A DNA stretch of 60,512 nt from a virus, in the IMG/VR virus record IMGVR_UViG_3300044953_000572, positions 1 to 60,512 of that record; one strand, written 5' to 3'. The notes beneath the pieces were generated by a model. The model did no database searches. It was not told the origin of the DNA and worked only from the letters and a program-made list of their open reading frames with translations. Below, in pieces: positions 7,083 through 14,771 of the stretch; within the stretch, counting starts at the first letter, position 1; the number at the start of each line of letters is the position of its first letter. Both the position numbers and the translations under genes were made by a program.

Positions 7083-9046
7083 GCGTCATACTCCGAATGT
7101 CCATCAGGATAACGAGTGGCGTTCCTGTAGTAATTGATAAAGTCTATTGTTTGGTACTCGATTGATTTAGTACACAAATTAGCCGAAGCAATAGGATTTC
7201 CTTCGCTCACTAACTTTTCATAAGTGGAACCATCTCCACGTTTGTAAGCGTTATACAGTTGCGTTCTAGTAATCTTATAGCAACCTTGATAGTGAAAGTT
7301 TTCCGTGGGCTTGGTCTGGTCAGCCAATTGCTCGTAAGCGACATTTTCGCCCGCTTTTTCCTTAATGGCGACCTTATTATCCTCGTCATCCACGTATACC
7401 GACAAAATAGGCTTAGAGATTAAATTTTTATCATCATTCGACCATTCCTTAATCTCGGTTTGATGGTCTAGATATTCCGCCGTCTTTTGGCATTCGCTCA
7501 CGTAATGCTTTTGGCCTTCATTCTCATAATAATATTGCGCCAGAGAATAACTTTTTCCATTCTCGAAATCATGCACGTACTGACCAGCGCAAGGCGTTCT
7601 GTCTTGTAGGAGCGCTATATTACTGGGTCTACACTCCCTCACCTCAATCGTTTTGTTGCCTTTTTTAATTACTAATCGAGCTTGTACGTGCCTGTTTCCA
7701 TTTATTTTTAGTTGAGAGCAACCATCGGCGGTTTCACTGACTTTGAATTTCTCCGACTTATCGGAAACACCACAACCAACTACAGGCAGAAATATCCCAA
7801 ATTTATTTAAATATCCTAGCCTAGAGGTTTTAATGGCGTATCCTTCCTCTGTCTCGATATCGAATGGACAGCCTCGTGACTCCTCGAAAATATTAAACGG
7901 GTGACCTTCATCTACTTTAATCCCTAAGTTATGTCGCTCGCCGTTTTTATCGAACCAATGCTCTTGATATCTAGCGAAAGCTTTCTTTGTACCTATATCC
8001 ACTTCATCAATACAATCATCACACAAATAATCTCGCTTAACGGGATAAGTTTCCAGCGTCTTCTCGCATACTCCTTCATCAACCACTTTCCCATTTTCTA
8101 TTTTCTTAGCTCTAGCAGTAATGATGACTCGCTCTTGCAATACGTCATGCTCTGGGTTACAGCCGTCTTCGGTAAGCTCTACATTAATATTAGGGCTATC
8201 AGTCTTCTTAGAATCATCATTTTTAGCAGAGCTGTCTTTTAAATTTATGTCCATATCCCCTTTAGATTTTCTCACTGAACCATCAGCCCCTTGAAATCCT
8301 GGCAGGTTAGCAGGGTTGTGCCCATCAGCGTTTAAATTTAGTTGCCCACTATCAGCACTAGCTTGCACGTCAGTTTTAGATTTCCTGGAATTATTAGAAT
8401 CATTAGGCAAGCCGTTTTCATCTAACCCCATTTCAGAAGCTTCTCCAGGCTCAATAGTGGCCGAACTCTTAACGTTATTGGCAACATTAACTCGTCTAGT
8501 CCCACCGTTATTTACCAACCAAGACGCATGTTCATCAGGTTTTCCATAAACCGCTTTAAACTTTCTTTTTCTTTTTAAATCCTCTAAATCTATCTTATCT
8601 TGCTCTAAATCATTAATTGCTCGAATTAAATCTTGTTCATCACCAAACGTTGGTAGCGGGATATTTTTAATATCCACACCATCTTTAAACATGAAAGAAG
8701 ACACGATAGGCTCTTTAAATCCCACCACTTTATCGGGAGAATCCATTCTTTGTACACCCAACCATTGAATATTAGCGATGTTGTAGCCCTTAAGCGATTT
8801 ATCCTTGCAAGGACTAACATAAACCTTTCCCTGTAATCGCATTTTGTCGGATTTGTTCTTATCTATATCTTTTAAAGAGCCATAAATTTTATAGACGTTC
8901 ATTTTATTCTCTATTTTTAAGTCTTCTTCAATAATTGCGCCGTGTTTAAGTTTGGGCGTTGTTTCTTCTTCTGAAACTTTTTGTTTTCCAGCAAATACGG
9001 ACATAGACAAACTTAAACATAAAACGCTAATCGCTAACTTTTTCAT
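7067..9046 (-). CDS. Secreted cysteine-rich protein in the virB operon
   Basis: The longer ORF opens at 9100, but the ATG at 9046 gives a clear signal peptide (MKKLAISVLCLSLSMSVFA, then GK) and has AGAGG upstream, so that start is chosen: 659 aa. The protein has a long hydrophilic Ser/Asn/Asp-rich linker at about residues 200-290, then a C-terminal half with about a dozen cysteines in spaced modules (DYLCDDCID, SRGCPFD, VGCGVSD, ECRPSN, TPCAGQ, SECQKT). Several modules repeat a pattern with QYYYENEG or RYQEHWFDKNG between cysteines. I do not recognise the family. Between virB10 and virB11 there is normally no such gene. A surface mating-pair stabilisation factor, functionally analogous to Cys-rich TraN of F, is an inference only. 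Confidence 0.8.
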   Translation of the reverse strand: MKKLAISVLCLSLSMSVFAGKQKVSEEETTPKLKHGAIIEEDLKIENKMNVYKIYGSLKDIDKNKSDKMRLQGKVYVSPCKDKSLKGYNIANIQWLGVQRMDSPDKVVGFKEPIVSSFMFKDGVDIKNIPLPTFGDEQDLIRAINDLEQDKIDLEDLKRKRKFKAVYGKPDEHASWLVNNGGTRRVNVANNVKSSATIEPGEASEMGLDENGLPNDSNNSRKSKTDVQASADSGQLNLNADGHNPANLPGFQGADGSVRKSKGDMDINLKDSSAKNDDSKKTDSPNINVELTEDGCNPEHDVLQERVIITARAKKIENGKVVDEGVCEKTLETYPVKRDYLCDDCIDEVDIGTKKAFARYQEHWFDKNGERHNLGIKVDEGHPFNIFEESRGCPFDIETEEGYAIKTSRLGYLNKFGIFLPVVGCGVSDKSEKFKVSETADGCSQLKINGNRHVQARLVIKKGNKTIEVRECRPSNIALLQDRTPCAGQYVHDFENGKSYSLAQYYYENEGQKHYVSECQKTAEYLDHQTEIKEWSNDDKNLISKPILSVYVDDEDNKVAIKEKAGENVAYEQLADQTKPTENFHYQGCYKITRTQLYNAYKRGDGSTYEKLVSEGNPIASANLCTKSIEYQTIDFINYYRNATRYPDGHSEYDAWVQY

Positions 9047-10013
9047 GCTGCGCCTCTTTCTTTGATTGAATAGGAATGGGTTCTTTAAAAACGATGTCAA
9101 CTCTCGGCCGGATTTGTAGTCTAGTGCCAGCCTTAATATAAATAACTGGTTTTAAACTGATATTCTTTTGAATAACATCTGCTGTCACTTGACCGATATT
9201 GTTTGAAAAGGTGGTCTGAGCATTCCCTCGCCAAGCAGGCGCATTGGGATTTACGCCACTTTGCGCTAAAGCGGATATGCCTGACATGATAAAAGCGCCC
9301 GCGTAAGTTTCAAACGTTCGGTTATCCACTTCACCCGTTAAACCCGTACGTCCCATCTGGTCAGCGACAATCGCATCCGTCAGTGAAACGCTGACTCCGT
9401 CTGGCCTAATCGCTCTGGTACAAGTCATGGGTAATCGGGTCTGTCCGTGCTGTTCAATGCCTTTATATTCACAAACAATCTTCGTGAACACCGGTAGCAA
9501 AATAAATTTATTATTTGGACTAAATACTGGCTTATCCACTATTGCTATCGCAACGCCTGGAATTTGAGAATTGATATCGTCATCCAACACAGCATTAATA
9601 CGCATATCTGTAGTAAGCGTTCTTGAGCGGTCAACTGGTAGTGTGGATAAATCTTGCGGAAGAGGGGAGTAATCTTTATCAGTGAGCTGGTATGTAACTG
9701 ATTCATTAGGTTTTTTACTATTTTCAAACAAAGCAACGTGCGCAGCCTTGCGCTCATCTCGCAATTGTGCCGAAATTTTAGATAGTACTATATCTTGGTT
9801 TTTCTTCTCGGCTTGCTGGCTCTCTTCCTCAGCTGGCACTTCTACTTCAATAATTTTAGGCTGTTCTACAACTTTCGGTTTCTCTTTATAACCAATCTCA
9901 GCGGGAAATGATATAGGCTCACGTTTAACGGGTTCTTTGGTCTCCGACTTATCCTCGCAACCCGTCAATAACAGTAATAACGATAATAATGGTAATAACG
10001 TTATCCTGGCCAT
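9027..10013 (-). CDS. virB10: VirB10 outer-membrane-spanning core component
   Basis: The C-terminal 200 residues are a typical VirB10/TrbI domain. It contains TDMRINAVLDDDINSQIPG, a KPVFSPNNKFILLPVFTKIV stretch (usually GSKLLGQYK-like), the DAIVADQMGRTGLTGEVDN loop, and a terminal IKAGTRLQIRPRVDIVF strand. A charged, Pro/Lys/Glu-rich linker precedes it. The N-terminus is odd: instead of a cytoplasmic tail plus one membrane helix it starts MARITLLPLLSLLLLLTGCE, with a good lipobox (LTGC), so it may be a lipoprotein. 328 aa is short for VirB10. It overlaps its upstream neighbour by 13 nt. Confidence 0.92.
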   Translation of the reverse strand: MARITLLPLLSLLLLLTGCEDKSETKEPVKREPISFPAEIGYKEKPKVVEQPKIIEVEVPAEEESQQAEKKNQDIVLSKISAQLRDERKAAHVALFENSKKPNESVTYQLTDKDYSPLPQDLSTLPVDRSRTLTTDMRINAVLDDDINSQIPGVAIAIVDKPVFSPNNKFILLPVFTKIVCEYKGIEQHGQTRLPMTCTRAIRPDGVSVSLTDAIVADQMGRTGLTGEVDNRTFETYAGAFIMSGISALAQSGVNPNAPAWRGNAQTTFSNNIGQVTADVIQKNISLKPVIYIKAGTRLQIRPRVDIVFKEPIPIQSKKEAQHEKVSD

Positions 10014-10189
10014 TTTCCATCTCGTATTCTTAAAGTAATTAACATGCTCGCGTTAGCGATAAGCACCCAGGTAATAATTTCTAATATCCAAAAGAACACG
10101 TCTGGCAAATTAAAAGCATTTTGGACTTTAAAAATAATCAACAATAAAAACAGTTGAATAACCACCACATCAGCGGAACTCTTAATCAC
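10001..10189 (-). CDS. Small two-helix membrane protein between virB9 and virB10
   Basis: 62 aa, GTG start overlapping the virB9 stop (GTGA), GAGG upstream. Two hydrophobic segments (VVVIQLFLLLIIFKV and FFWILEIITWVLIANASML) are followed by a basic end. No family recognised. Because the next gene encodes a VirB10 that lacks a normal inner-membrane segment, this could supply the missing anchor; that is speculation from gene order. Confidence 0.75.
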   Translation of the reverse strand: MIKSSADVVVIQLFLLLIIFKVQNAFNLPDVFFWILEIITWVLIANASMLITLRIRDGKWPG

Positions 10190-11076
10190 GCGCGCCTCAC
10201 TCTGGTTTTAGTTGGATATACGCAAGTTATCTTATCACCACTTTTCAAAACGAAAGAACCAGCTCCATGCGCCACTAATCTATTACCATCCAATGTGACA
10301 TTAATAGCCTTTTGATAACCATCCACCACGCTAAAGAACGTTGGCAAATTACGCTCGTCTAAATTATCCCCATAATCAAACCAAGTTCTTACGCCATCGG
10401 AATACACTAAATCAGGGGCTATTTGCTCATCCCCAGACATTGAGAATTTAAAATCTAGTTTAGAAGAATCAAAATAAGCTTCCTCTAAATAGTCCTCTTT
10501 TTCTTGTTCTACTTTATGGGATTGTTTTGTTTGTTTTGATTGTGCTTGCTTAGCGTATGCGTACACGGGTTCTGGTACTTGCATACGAACTGTGATGTCA
10601 CTAATATTCTTGGAGTTGTGGCCTTCCACACGAACGTAAAAGCCATAAACATGCCCGCTCTCGCCAATTACAGTTATGCTGGTGTCTATCCCCACGTAAT
10701 TAGTCGGTCTAATCGTTAAAATATTGTCTTTAATCGTTCTGGTCTCGTAATTCCCCTCATCTCCAATAATCACTTCCTCGATTCGCTCCCATTGCGGAAA
10801 GACAATCGTAGTAGTCATATACTCACGCACAACTAATCTAACCGTATCCCTAGGGTCAAAGTTAACGATTCTTACGCCAGAGCCATACTCAGCGTGTTCC
10901 CAGGCTTTTTGCATAGACGCTAAAGGCACTGATGATTCACGCTGTAAAGCGGGATAATCGCCTTCAGCTTGCTGTGATACTTCCTTATGTGCGAGCGAGT
11001 CATCCACAGGCTGGTCAGCCATAGCGGAAACGCTTAAGCAGATAATCAACACTAAGCTTAAAATCTTTTTAATCAT
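10186..11076 (-). CDS. virB9: VirB9 T4SS core component
   Basis: 296 aa with a signal peptide (MIKKILSLVLIICLSVSAMA, then DQ). The N-terminal VirB9/CagX domain contains RIVNFDPRDTVRLVVREYMT and the ILTIRPTNYVG and YGFYVRVEG strands. A basic/Gln linker follows, and the C-terminal domain carries DLVYSDGVRTWFDYG and the GNRLVAHGAGSFVLKSGDK end. VirB9 forms the periplasmic and outer-membrane ring with VirB7 and VirB10. GAGGG lies 6 nt upstream; the end overlaps the next ORF. Confidence 0.95.
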   Translation of the reverse strand: MIKKILSLVLIICLSVSAMADQPVDDSLAHKEVSQQAEGDYPALQRESSVPLASMQKAWEHAEYGSGVRIVNFDPRDTVRLVVREYMTTTIVFPQWERIEEVIIGDEGNYETRTIKDNILTIRPTNYVGIDTSITVIGESGHVYGFYVRVEGHNSKNISDITVRMQVPEPVYAYAKQAQSKQTKQSHKVEQEKEDYLEEAYFDSSKLDFKFSMSGDEQIAPDLVYSDGVRTWFDYGDNLDERNLPTFFSVVDGYQKAINVTLDGNRLVAHGAGSFVLKSGDKITCVYPTKTRVRRA

Positions 11077-11725
11077 GCAATACCCTCATCTTATATTGAA
11101 TAACTGTAAACCCAATTGGGTTAATATCGTCCTCGCCAGCAAATAACTTACGCTCTCTCGCTTCCGCCGTAATTACCGAAACGCAGTTGATGAATCGCTG
11201 AGAGCCGTCCTTCTCAGTCTCAGCCAACATCCAGTTCACTTGCCACATGCTAGGGGCTGTTGGCGCAAGGCTAATCACCTGCTTAACGCTGACCGAACGA
11301 GTGACGTTATTTTCTTTTAATTTCTTAGCGTCCGAGTTTTGGTTCTCAACGTTTAAAAAGTTCTCCAAGTACTCAATTACGCTAGGGTCGTCGACCATCG
11401 TATATAACCGCTTTAATCTCACCGCTTCCGTCTGTCCATCGAAAGTATGCAAATCTACGATAAATTCACGGCATTTAATCTCAATAAGCTTTTTCATGCT
11501 CTCAGTATTAACCTCTAAAGGTTCCACCTTTACCACTTGAGAATCTTTGTTGTAAGCGCTTACCAAGAATGGCTTTAGCTCTTTTAACGGCATGAGATAA
11601 AGAAAAGCGGTGCACATTATTAGAAAAGCGCAGCTCATGATTAAAAACCCAAGCCCCAACATCCTAGACGCGAACCAAGAGGAGTAAAAAGGTTTGTTTA
11701 GGCGATCAATCTCGTTTTTATCCAT
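11069..11725 (-). CDS. virB8: VirB8 inner-membrane assembly factor
   Basis: The ATG at 11725 is preferred over the upstream TTG (AAGG 6 nt before), giving 218 aa. There is a short cytoplasmic tail, one membrane helix (LGFLIMSCAFLIMCTAFLYLMPL) and a periplasmic VirB8 domain with PFLVSAYNKDSQVVKVEPL, IVDLHTFDGQTEAVRLKRLY and SMWQVNWMLAETEKDG. It bridges the channel and the outer ring. It overlaps the genes on both sides by 8 nt. Confidence 0.93.
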   Translation of the reverse strand: MDKNEIDRLNKPFYSSWFASRMLGLGFLIMSCAFLIMCTAFLYLMPLKELKPFLVSAYNKDSQVVKVEPLEVNTESMKKLIEIKCREFIVDLHTFDGQTEAVRLKRLYTMVDDPSVIEYLENFLNVENQNSDAKKLKENNVTRSVSVKQVISLAPTAPSMWQVNWMLAETEKDGSQRFINCVSVITAEARERKLFAGEDDINPIGFTVIQYKMRVLHD

Positions 11726-11939
11726 TTGCAACCTTATAAATAATATAGAAATGACAACTTAATAGAAATAACGTGAATAGAATCCATTTTTTAATCTTTG
11801 CATTGCTCAAGACTTTTAATAACGCCGAAAAAAGACTTTGCTCTATTTCTAAAAGATGCTTACCAATATAAAATAACAAACAACAAAGATTTAAAGATAA
11901 AGCCAAAGCAAACGCCTTTATGAAAGCAGTCTCGCTCAT
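11718..11939 (-). CDS. Small membrane protein next to virB8
   Basis: The ATG at 11939 overlaps the upstream stop as TAATG, giving 73 aa starting MSETAFIKAFALALSLNLCC; the ORF opening 42 nt earlier lies inside the neighbour. Two hydrophobic segments (residues 7-27 and 52-70) flank a short amphipathic loop. No known family is recognised. Tight overlap with virB8 suggests a T4SS accessory or assembly role. Confidence 0.7.
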   Translation of the reverse strand: MSETAFIKAFALALSLNLCCLLFYIGKHLLEIEQSLFSALLKVLSNAKIKKWILFTLFLLSCHFYIIYKVANG

Positions 11940-12304
11940 TAAACCCTCTTCCCATTCACATAAAACGGCGCTTTCTTGCACACCTCACACGGACTTTTCA
12001 CCAGCTCATCACCAGGCTTTTTAAATACCTTGGCACAACCTGTTAAAGAAGCGAACATCAAGAAAGTTAAACAAATTTTCACGCACATATTTTTCACCTT
12101 ATCTTTATAGACCTTTCTGGCGAACCTAAAGCAACCACGCATTGAATAGAAAAAAGCAAGCGAGCACGCCCACATAAAATAACAAAGCTCATAAACAATC
12201 GTGGCTAGACCAATCACAAAACCAAGTATAAAATGAGCCACCCTCAATATCAGGCATACGGCAAAAACGTCAAAAGCAATTCTAAAATAGTCAATTGATT
12301 CCAT
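11939..12304 (-). CDS. VirB7-like lipoprotein, in frame with an N-terminal membrane segment
   Basis: The 121-aa frame has two parts. Residues 1-72 contain two or three hydrophobic stretches. From Met73 (position 12088) it reads MCVKICLTFLMFASLTGCAK and ends SPCEVCKKAPFYVNGKRV. That second part is a short lipoprotein precursor with an LTGC lipobox and a Cys-containing tail, as expected for VirB7, and position 12088 has its own AAGGTG site 8 nt upstream. Either VirB7 is made from the internal start, or a membrane domain and VirB7 are fused. It sits between virB6 and virB8, the usual virB7 position. Confidence 0.65.
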   Translation of the reverse strand: MESIDYFRIAFDVFAVCLILRVAHFILGFVIGLATIVYELCYFMWACSLAFFYSMRGCFRFARKVYKDKVKNMCVKICLTFLMFASLTGCAKVFKKPGDELVKSPCEVCKKAPFYVNGKRV

Positions 12305-12306
12305 AA

Positions 12307-13314
12307 CTAATCCCCTCTAAATTTAGATAAGAAGCTACTTACCACCTTTGAAGTCGCTTTATATGCGGAAGACCCAGTCAGCTTCGCCACGTTCGCAAAC
12401 AGATTGCCACTTTTTTTCATGGTGAGACCAGCAAGACCCGCTATAGAAGCACCAGCGAGGCCAGAAATGAGTGAACTGCTTTGAGAGCCTGAAATGGCAA
12501 ACGCCATTTCTTGAGCAACCATTAAATAATAGATTGAAACCGCAGCGACTATAGATAACCCGCTAAATGCTTTAAAAACGTCAGCCTCGGTAATAGTGGC
12601 TACGTTCATGCTCGCTTCAAACTGGCACAATGAAAACATAATAAGCGACAAACAAAACGAGGAGATAACGATGGTTAGCGATGCGCCTAAAACGTTTCTT
12701 AATGCGCCAACCGCGTAACCTCTGGTCTGCTCAAAGGCAAAACAGACCATTAACAAAGGGGATAAAGCCCATAATACCGACAGCCTCAGCAAATAAGTTG
12801 AAACATGAAACGCGTATATCCCTTCACAAGCGATAAACGCCAGATATACGACAAAACCAAAAATCCCAGCTTCAACAAAAGCGGCAAATCCCGCTTTTTG
12901 TTTAATTTCCAAAGACATCTCTAAAAATCTACTACATTTATCCTCTATTTTGTCTAAAGCATCTTTAGAATTTGCTATACCACTAGAACCCTTATTGCCA
13001 ATAGATAATATTTTACAAACTATGGTGTCGGTGGTTTTTTTAATTGGCACACAAATAAAATTTTTAAAAACACCGCTACCCGTACTTATCATAAAACCCA
13101 CGACGGTAAAAAAAACCATCTTCTTCCCAAGTTCTATAAAATCAATATCGCCCTTAACCAATCCATCATAAATCTTATACGCAACCCAAATACTTACGAA
13201 GCAGCCAAAGATGGTCGAGGAAAAGCCACTTAAACTTCTCGCCCCAGTTTCCGCAAACTGCTCAATGACTTTTTCTATAGGATCTATTAAGAGCTTTCTT
13301 AAACTAATAATCAT
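12307..13314 (-). CDS. virB6: VirB6 polytopic channel protein
   Basis: 335 aa with at least five membrane helices (STIFGCFVSIWVAYKIYDGL, MVFFTVVGFMIST, FVEAGIFGFVVYLAFIACEG, LRLSVLWALSPLLMVCF, LGASLTIVISSFCLSLIMF). The arrangement and the WALSPL motif match VirB6/TrbL. It starts inside the virB5 stop (ATGA). The C-terminal Gly/Ala/Ser segment (LISGLAGASIAGLAG) is typical. VirB6 makes part of the inner-membrane substrate path. Confidence 0.92.
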   Translation of the reverse strand: MIISLRKLLIDPIEKVIEQFAETGARSLSGFSSTIFGCFVSIWVAYKIYDGLVKGDIDFIELGKKMVFFTVVGFMISTGSGVFKNFICVPIKKTTDTIVCKILSIGNKGSSGIANSKDALDKIEDKCSRFLEMSLEIKQKAGFAAFVEAGIFGFVVYLAFIACEGIYAFHVSTYLLRLSVLWALSPLLMVCFAFEQTRGYAVGALRNVLGASLTIVISSFCLSLIMFSLCQFEASMNVATITEADVFKAFSGLSIVAAVSIYYLMVAQEMAFAISGSQSSSLISGLAGASIAGLAGLTMKKSGNLFANVAKLTGSSAYKATSKVVSSFLSKFRGD

Positions 13315-14051
13315 TTAAAACCCCTGGCTTTTGATGGGTCGTTTATCCTTGAGGTTCCCTCAAAGCGGGCGAAAAATGATGACAACAACTCTAGCTGCTG
13401 TGCTTGCAACTCTCTTAGCTGAATCAATTCCGCCACGGCGATACTTAAGAGTTCGTTATGGGATTTCATGGCATCCGCCGAACTGGAAGCGGTTACCGCC
13501 TTAGTTGTTGCATCGCTTAGTTTCTTCTTCGCCCCAACGATATTCGCCTTGCTTTCGTTTGATACGACCACACTCGTAGCCATGGAATTACGAACCAACT
13601 CTTGTCGCCTATACTGCATTTGCGCTGGGTTTTTATCGTCCTCGAACATTTGGGTTTTCACGTCATCTAACGCTTTCTTTGAGTTAAATGAAGAGACGTA
13701 ACCGAAAGTATCAGAAGCGTAGTTCTCAGGGTGTAGCTTATCTACACCCAACCATTTAAACGCTGAAAAATGGTCTGGGTCGAGATCATCAATCTTGTCA
13801 TAATACGTTTGCCAATTGAGAAGCGAGTTAGTTAGACTTTGTTTGTCTTCTTTAAAAGAGCCCATAATGGCTTTAGCTTGGGAAAGTTCGTTATGAACCC
13901 GCTTTGTTTCTTCTATATGCTTCTTTGTTTCTTGCAGCATCTTGACTAACTCGGCATAACTTACGGGGTCGTGCACTGGTTGTCCACCACAAAAACCAAT
14001 GCTTGGAGTTAGTGCTATTGTTATAGTTAAAACTTTAATTATTCGTCTCAT
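13311..14051 (-). CDS. virB5: VirB5 minor pilin / pilus-tip protein
   Basis: 246 aa with a signal peptide (MRRIIKVLTITIALTPSIGF, then CGG) and a long helical body with coiled-coil character (LVKMLQETKKHIEETKRVHNEL; LLSIAVAELIQLRELQAQQL). These features match VirB5/TraC, which caps the pilus and helps cell contact. AAGGA lies upstream of ATG, and ATGA overlaps virB6. Assignment rests on gene order plus this fold pattern. Confidence 0.87.
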   Translation of the reverse strand: MRRIIKVLTITIALTPSIGFCGGQPVHDPVSYAELVKMLQETKKHIEETKRVHNELSQAKAIMGSFKEDKQSLTNSLLNWQTYYDKIDDLDPDHFSAFKWLGVDKLHPENYASDTFGYVSSFNSKKALDDVKTQMFEDDKNPAQMQYRRQELVRNSMATSVVVSNESKANIVGAKKKLSDATTKAVTASSSADAMKSHNELLSIAVAELIQLRELQAQQLELLSSFFARFEGTSRINDPSKARGFK

Positions 14052-14060
14052 GTCGCATCC

Positions 14061-14753
14061 TTAAAAACCAAAAGTTAAGCCAAAATTAATAGAATGGTTG
14101 CGCAACCTGCTATTTAAGGCTTTCATCTCTTTAATCGTTCCAAAGAACCTATAATCAGCCGTTAAAGCTAACTGTCCAGTCAAATTAATTTTTGTTCCCG
14201 CAATTAATTGATAAGCGGGCAATGTTTGCTTCATGTTCGCTTTAAATACGGGTAACGGGGAATAAACGCCATTTACATAGCCATACATCCCTGAGTGATA
14301 GAACGTATTTTTAATTTTAGCCATGCCAATACCAGCGCCAACATAAGGCGTTATCGCTTCGTCAAAATTAAAATCATAATATCCATTCAAAAAATAATTA
14401 TTGCTGGTAATCTTCCCCTGAAAATTATCAGACGGAAAATAATGTCCACCAACCTGCGTAAATTTTTTATAATCCGCTTTTAATACGCCTACGGCCAATT
14501 CAGTCCTCACATCACCAAGCTGATAACCTATTGCGCCATTAATACTCTTGGAACTCTTCAAATCCAGCTTTATAGAATTAACGTCAGTCGTATAAATTCC
14601 AGGAGATTTCAATAACAAAGGAAAATCCCTATTTGAACTGATGGTTGGTATTTTTCCAACACCGCCGCTCACGCTAATATACATGTTATCCGCATAAACA
14701 CCGCCAGAACTCAGCAAAGACGCAACCACTAAACCTTTAACAACGTTTTTCAT
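14061..14753 (-). CDS. Small outer-membrane beta-barrel protein in the virB operon
   Basis: 230 aa with a signal peptide (MKNVVKGLVVASLLSSGGVYA, then DN), alternating hydrophobic/polar strands (GAIGYQLGDVRTELAVGVLK; ITPYVGAGIGMAKI; LALTADYRFFGTIKEM) and a C-terminal phenylalanine (INFGLTFGF) as recognised by the BAM machinery. It resembles OmpA-like or surface-antigen barrels of about eight strands. Its place between virB4 and virB5 is unusual. It may act in surface exclusion or mating contact (inference). A second unrelated-looking barrel lies in the phage region at 56030. Confidence 0.85.
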   Translation of the reverse strand: MKNVVKGLVVASLLSSGGVYADNMYISVSGGVGKIPTISSNRDFPLLLKSPGIYTTDVNSIKLDLKSSKSINGAIGYQLGDVRTELAVGVLKADYKKFTQVGGHYFPSDNFQGKITSNNYFLNGYYDFNFDEAITPYVGAGIGMAKIKNTFYHSGMYGYVNGVYSPLPVFKANMKQTLPAYQLIAGTKINLTGQLALTADYRFFGTIKEMKALNSRLRNHSINFGLTFGF

Positions 14754-14771
14754 AACAATTGCTCCACTTAA

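Noticed and set aside
9047-9100. Longer start for the Cys-rich protein at 9100
   Set aside because: It would place an extra 18 residues before a clear signal peptide and lies within the virB10 end; the ATG at 9046 has its own AGAGG.
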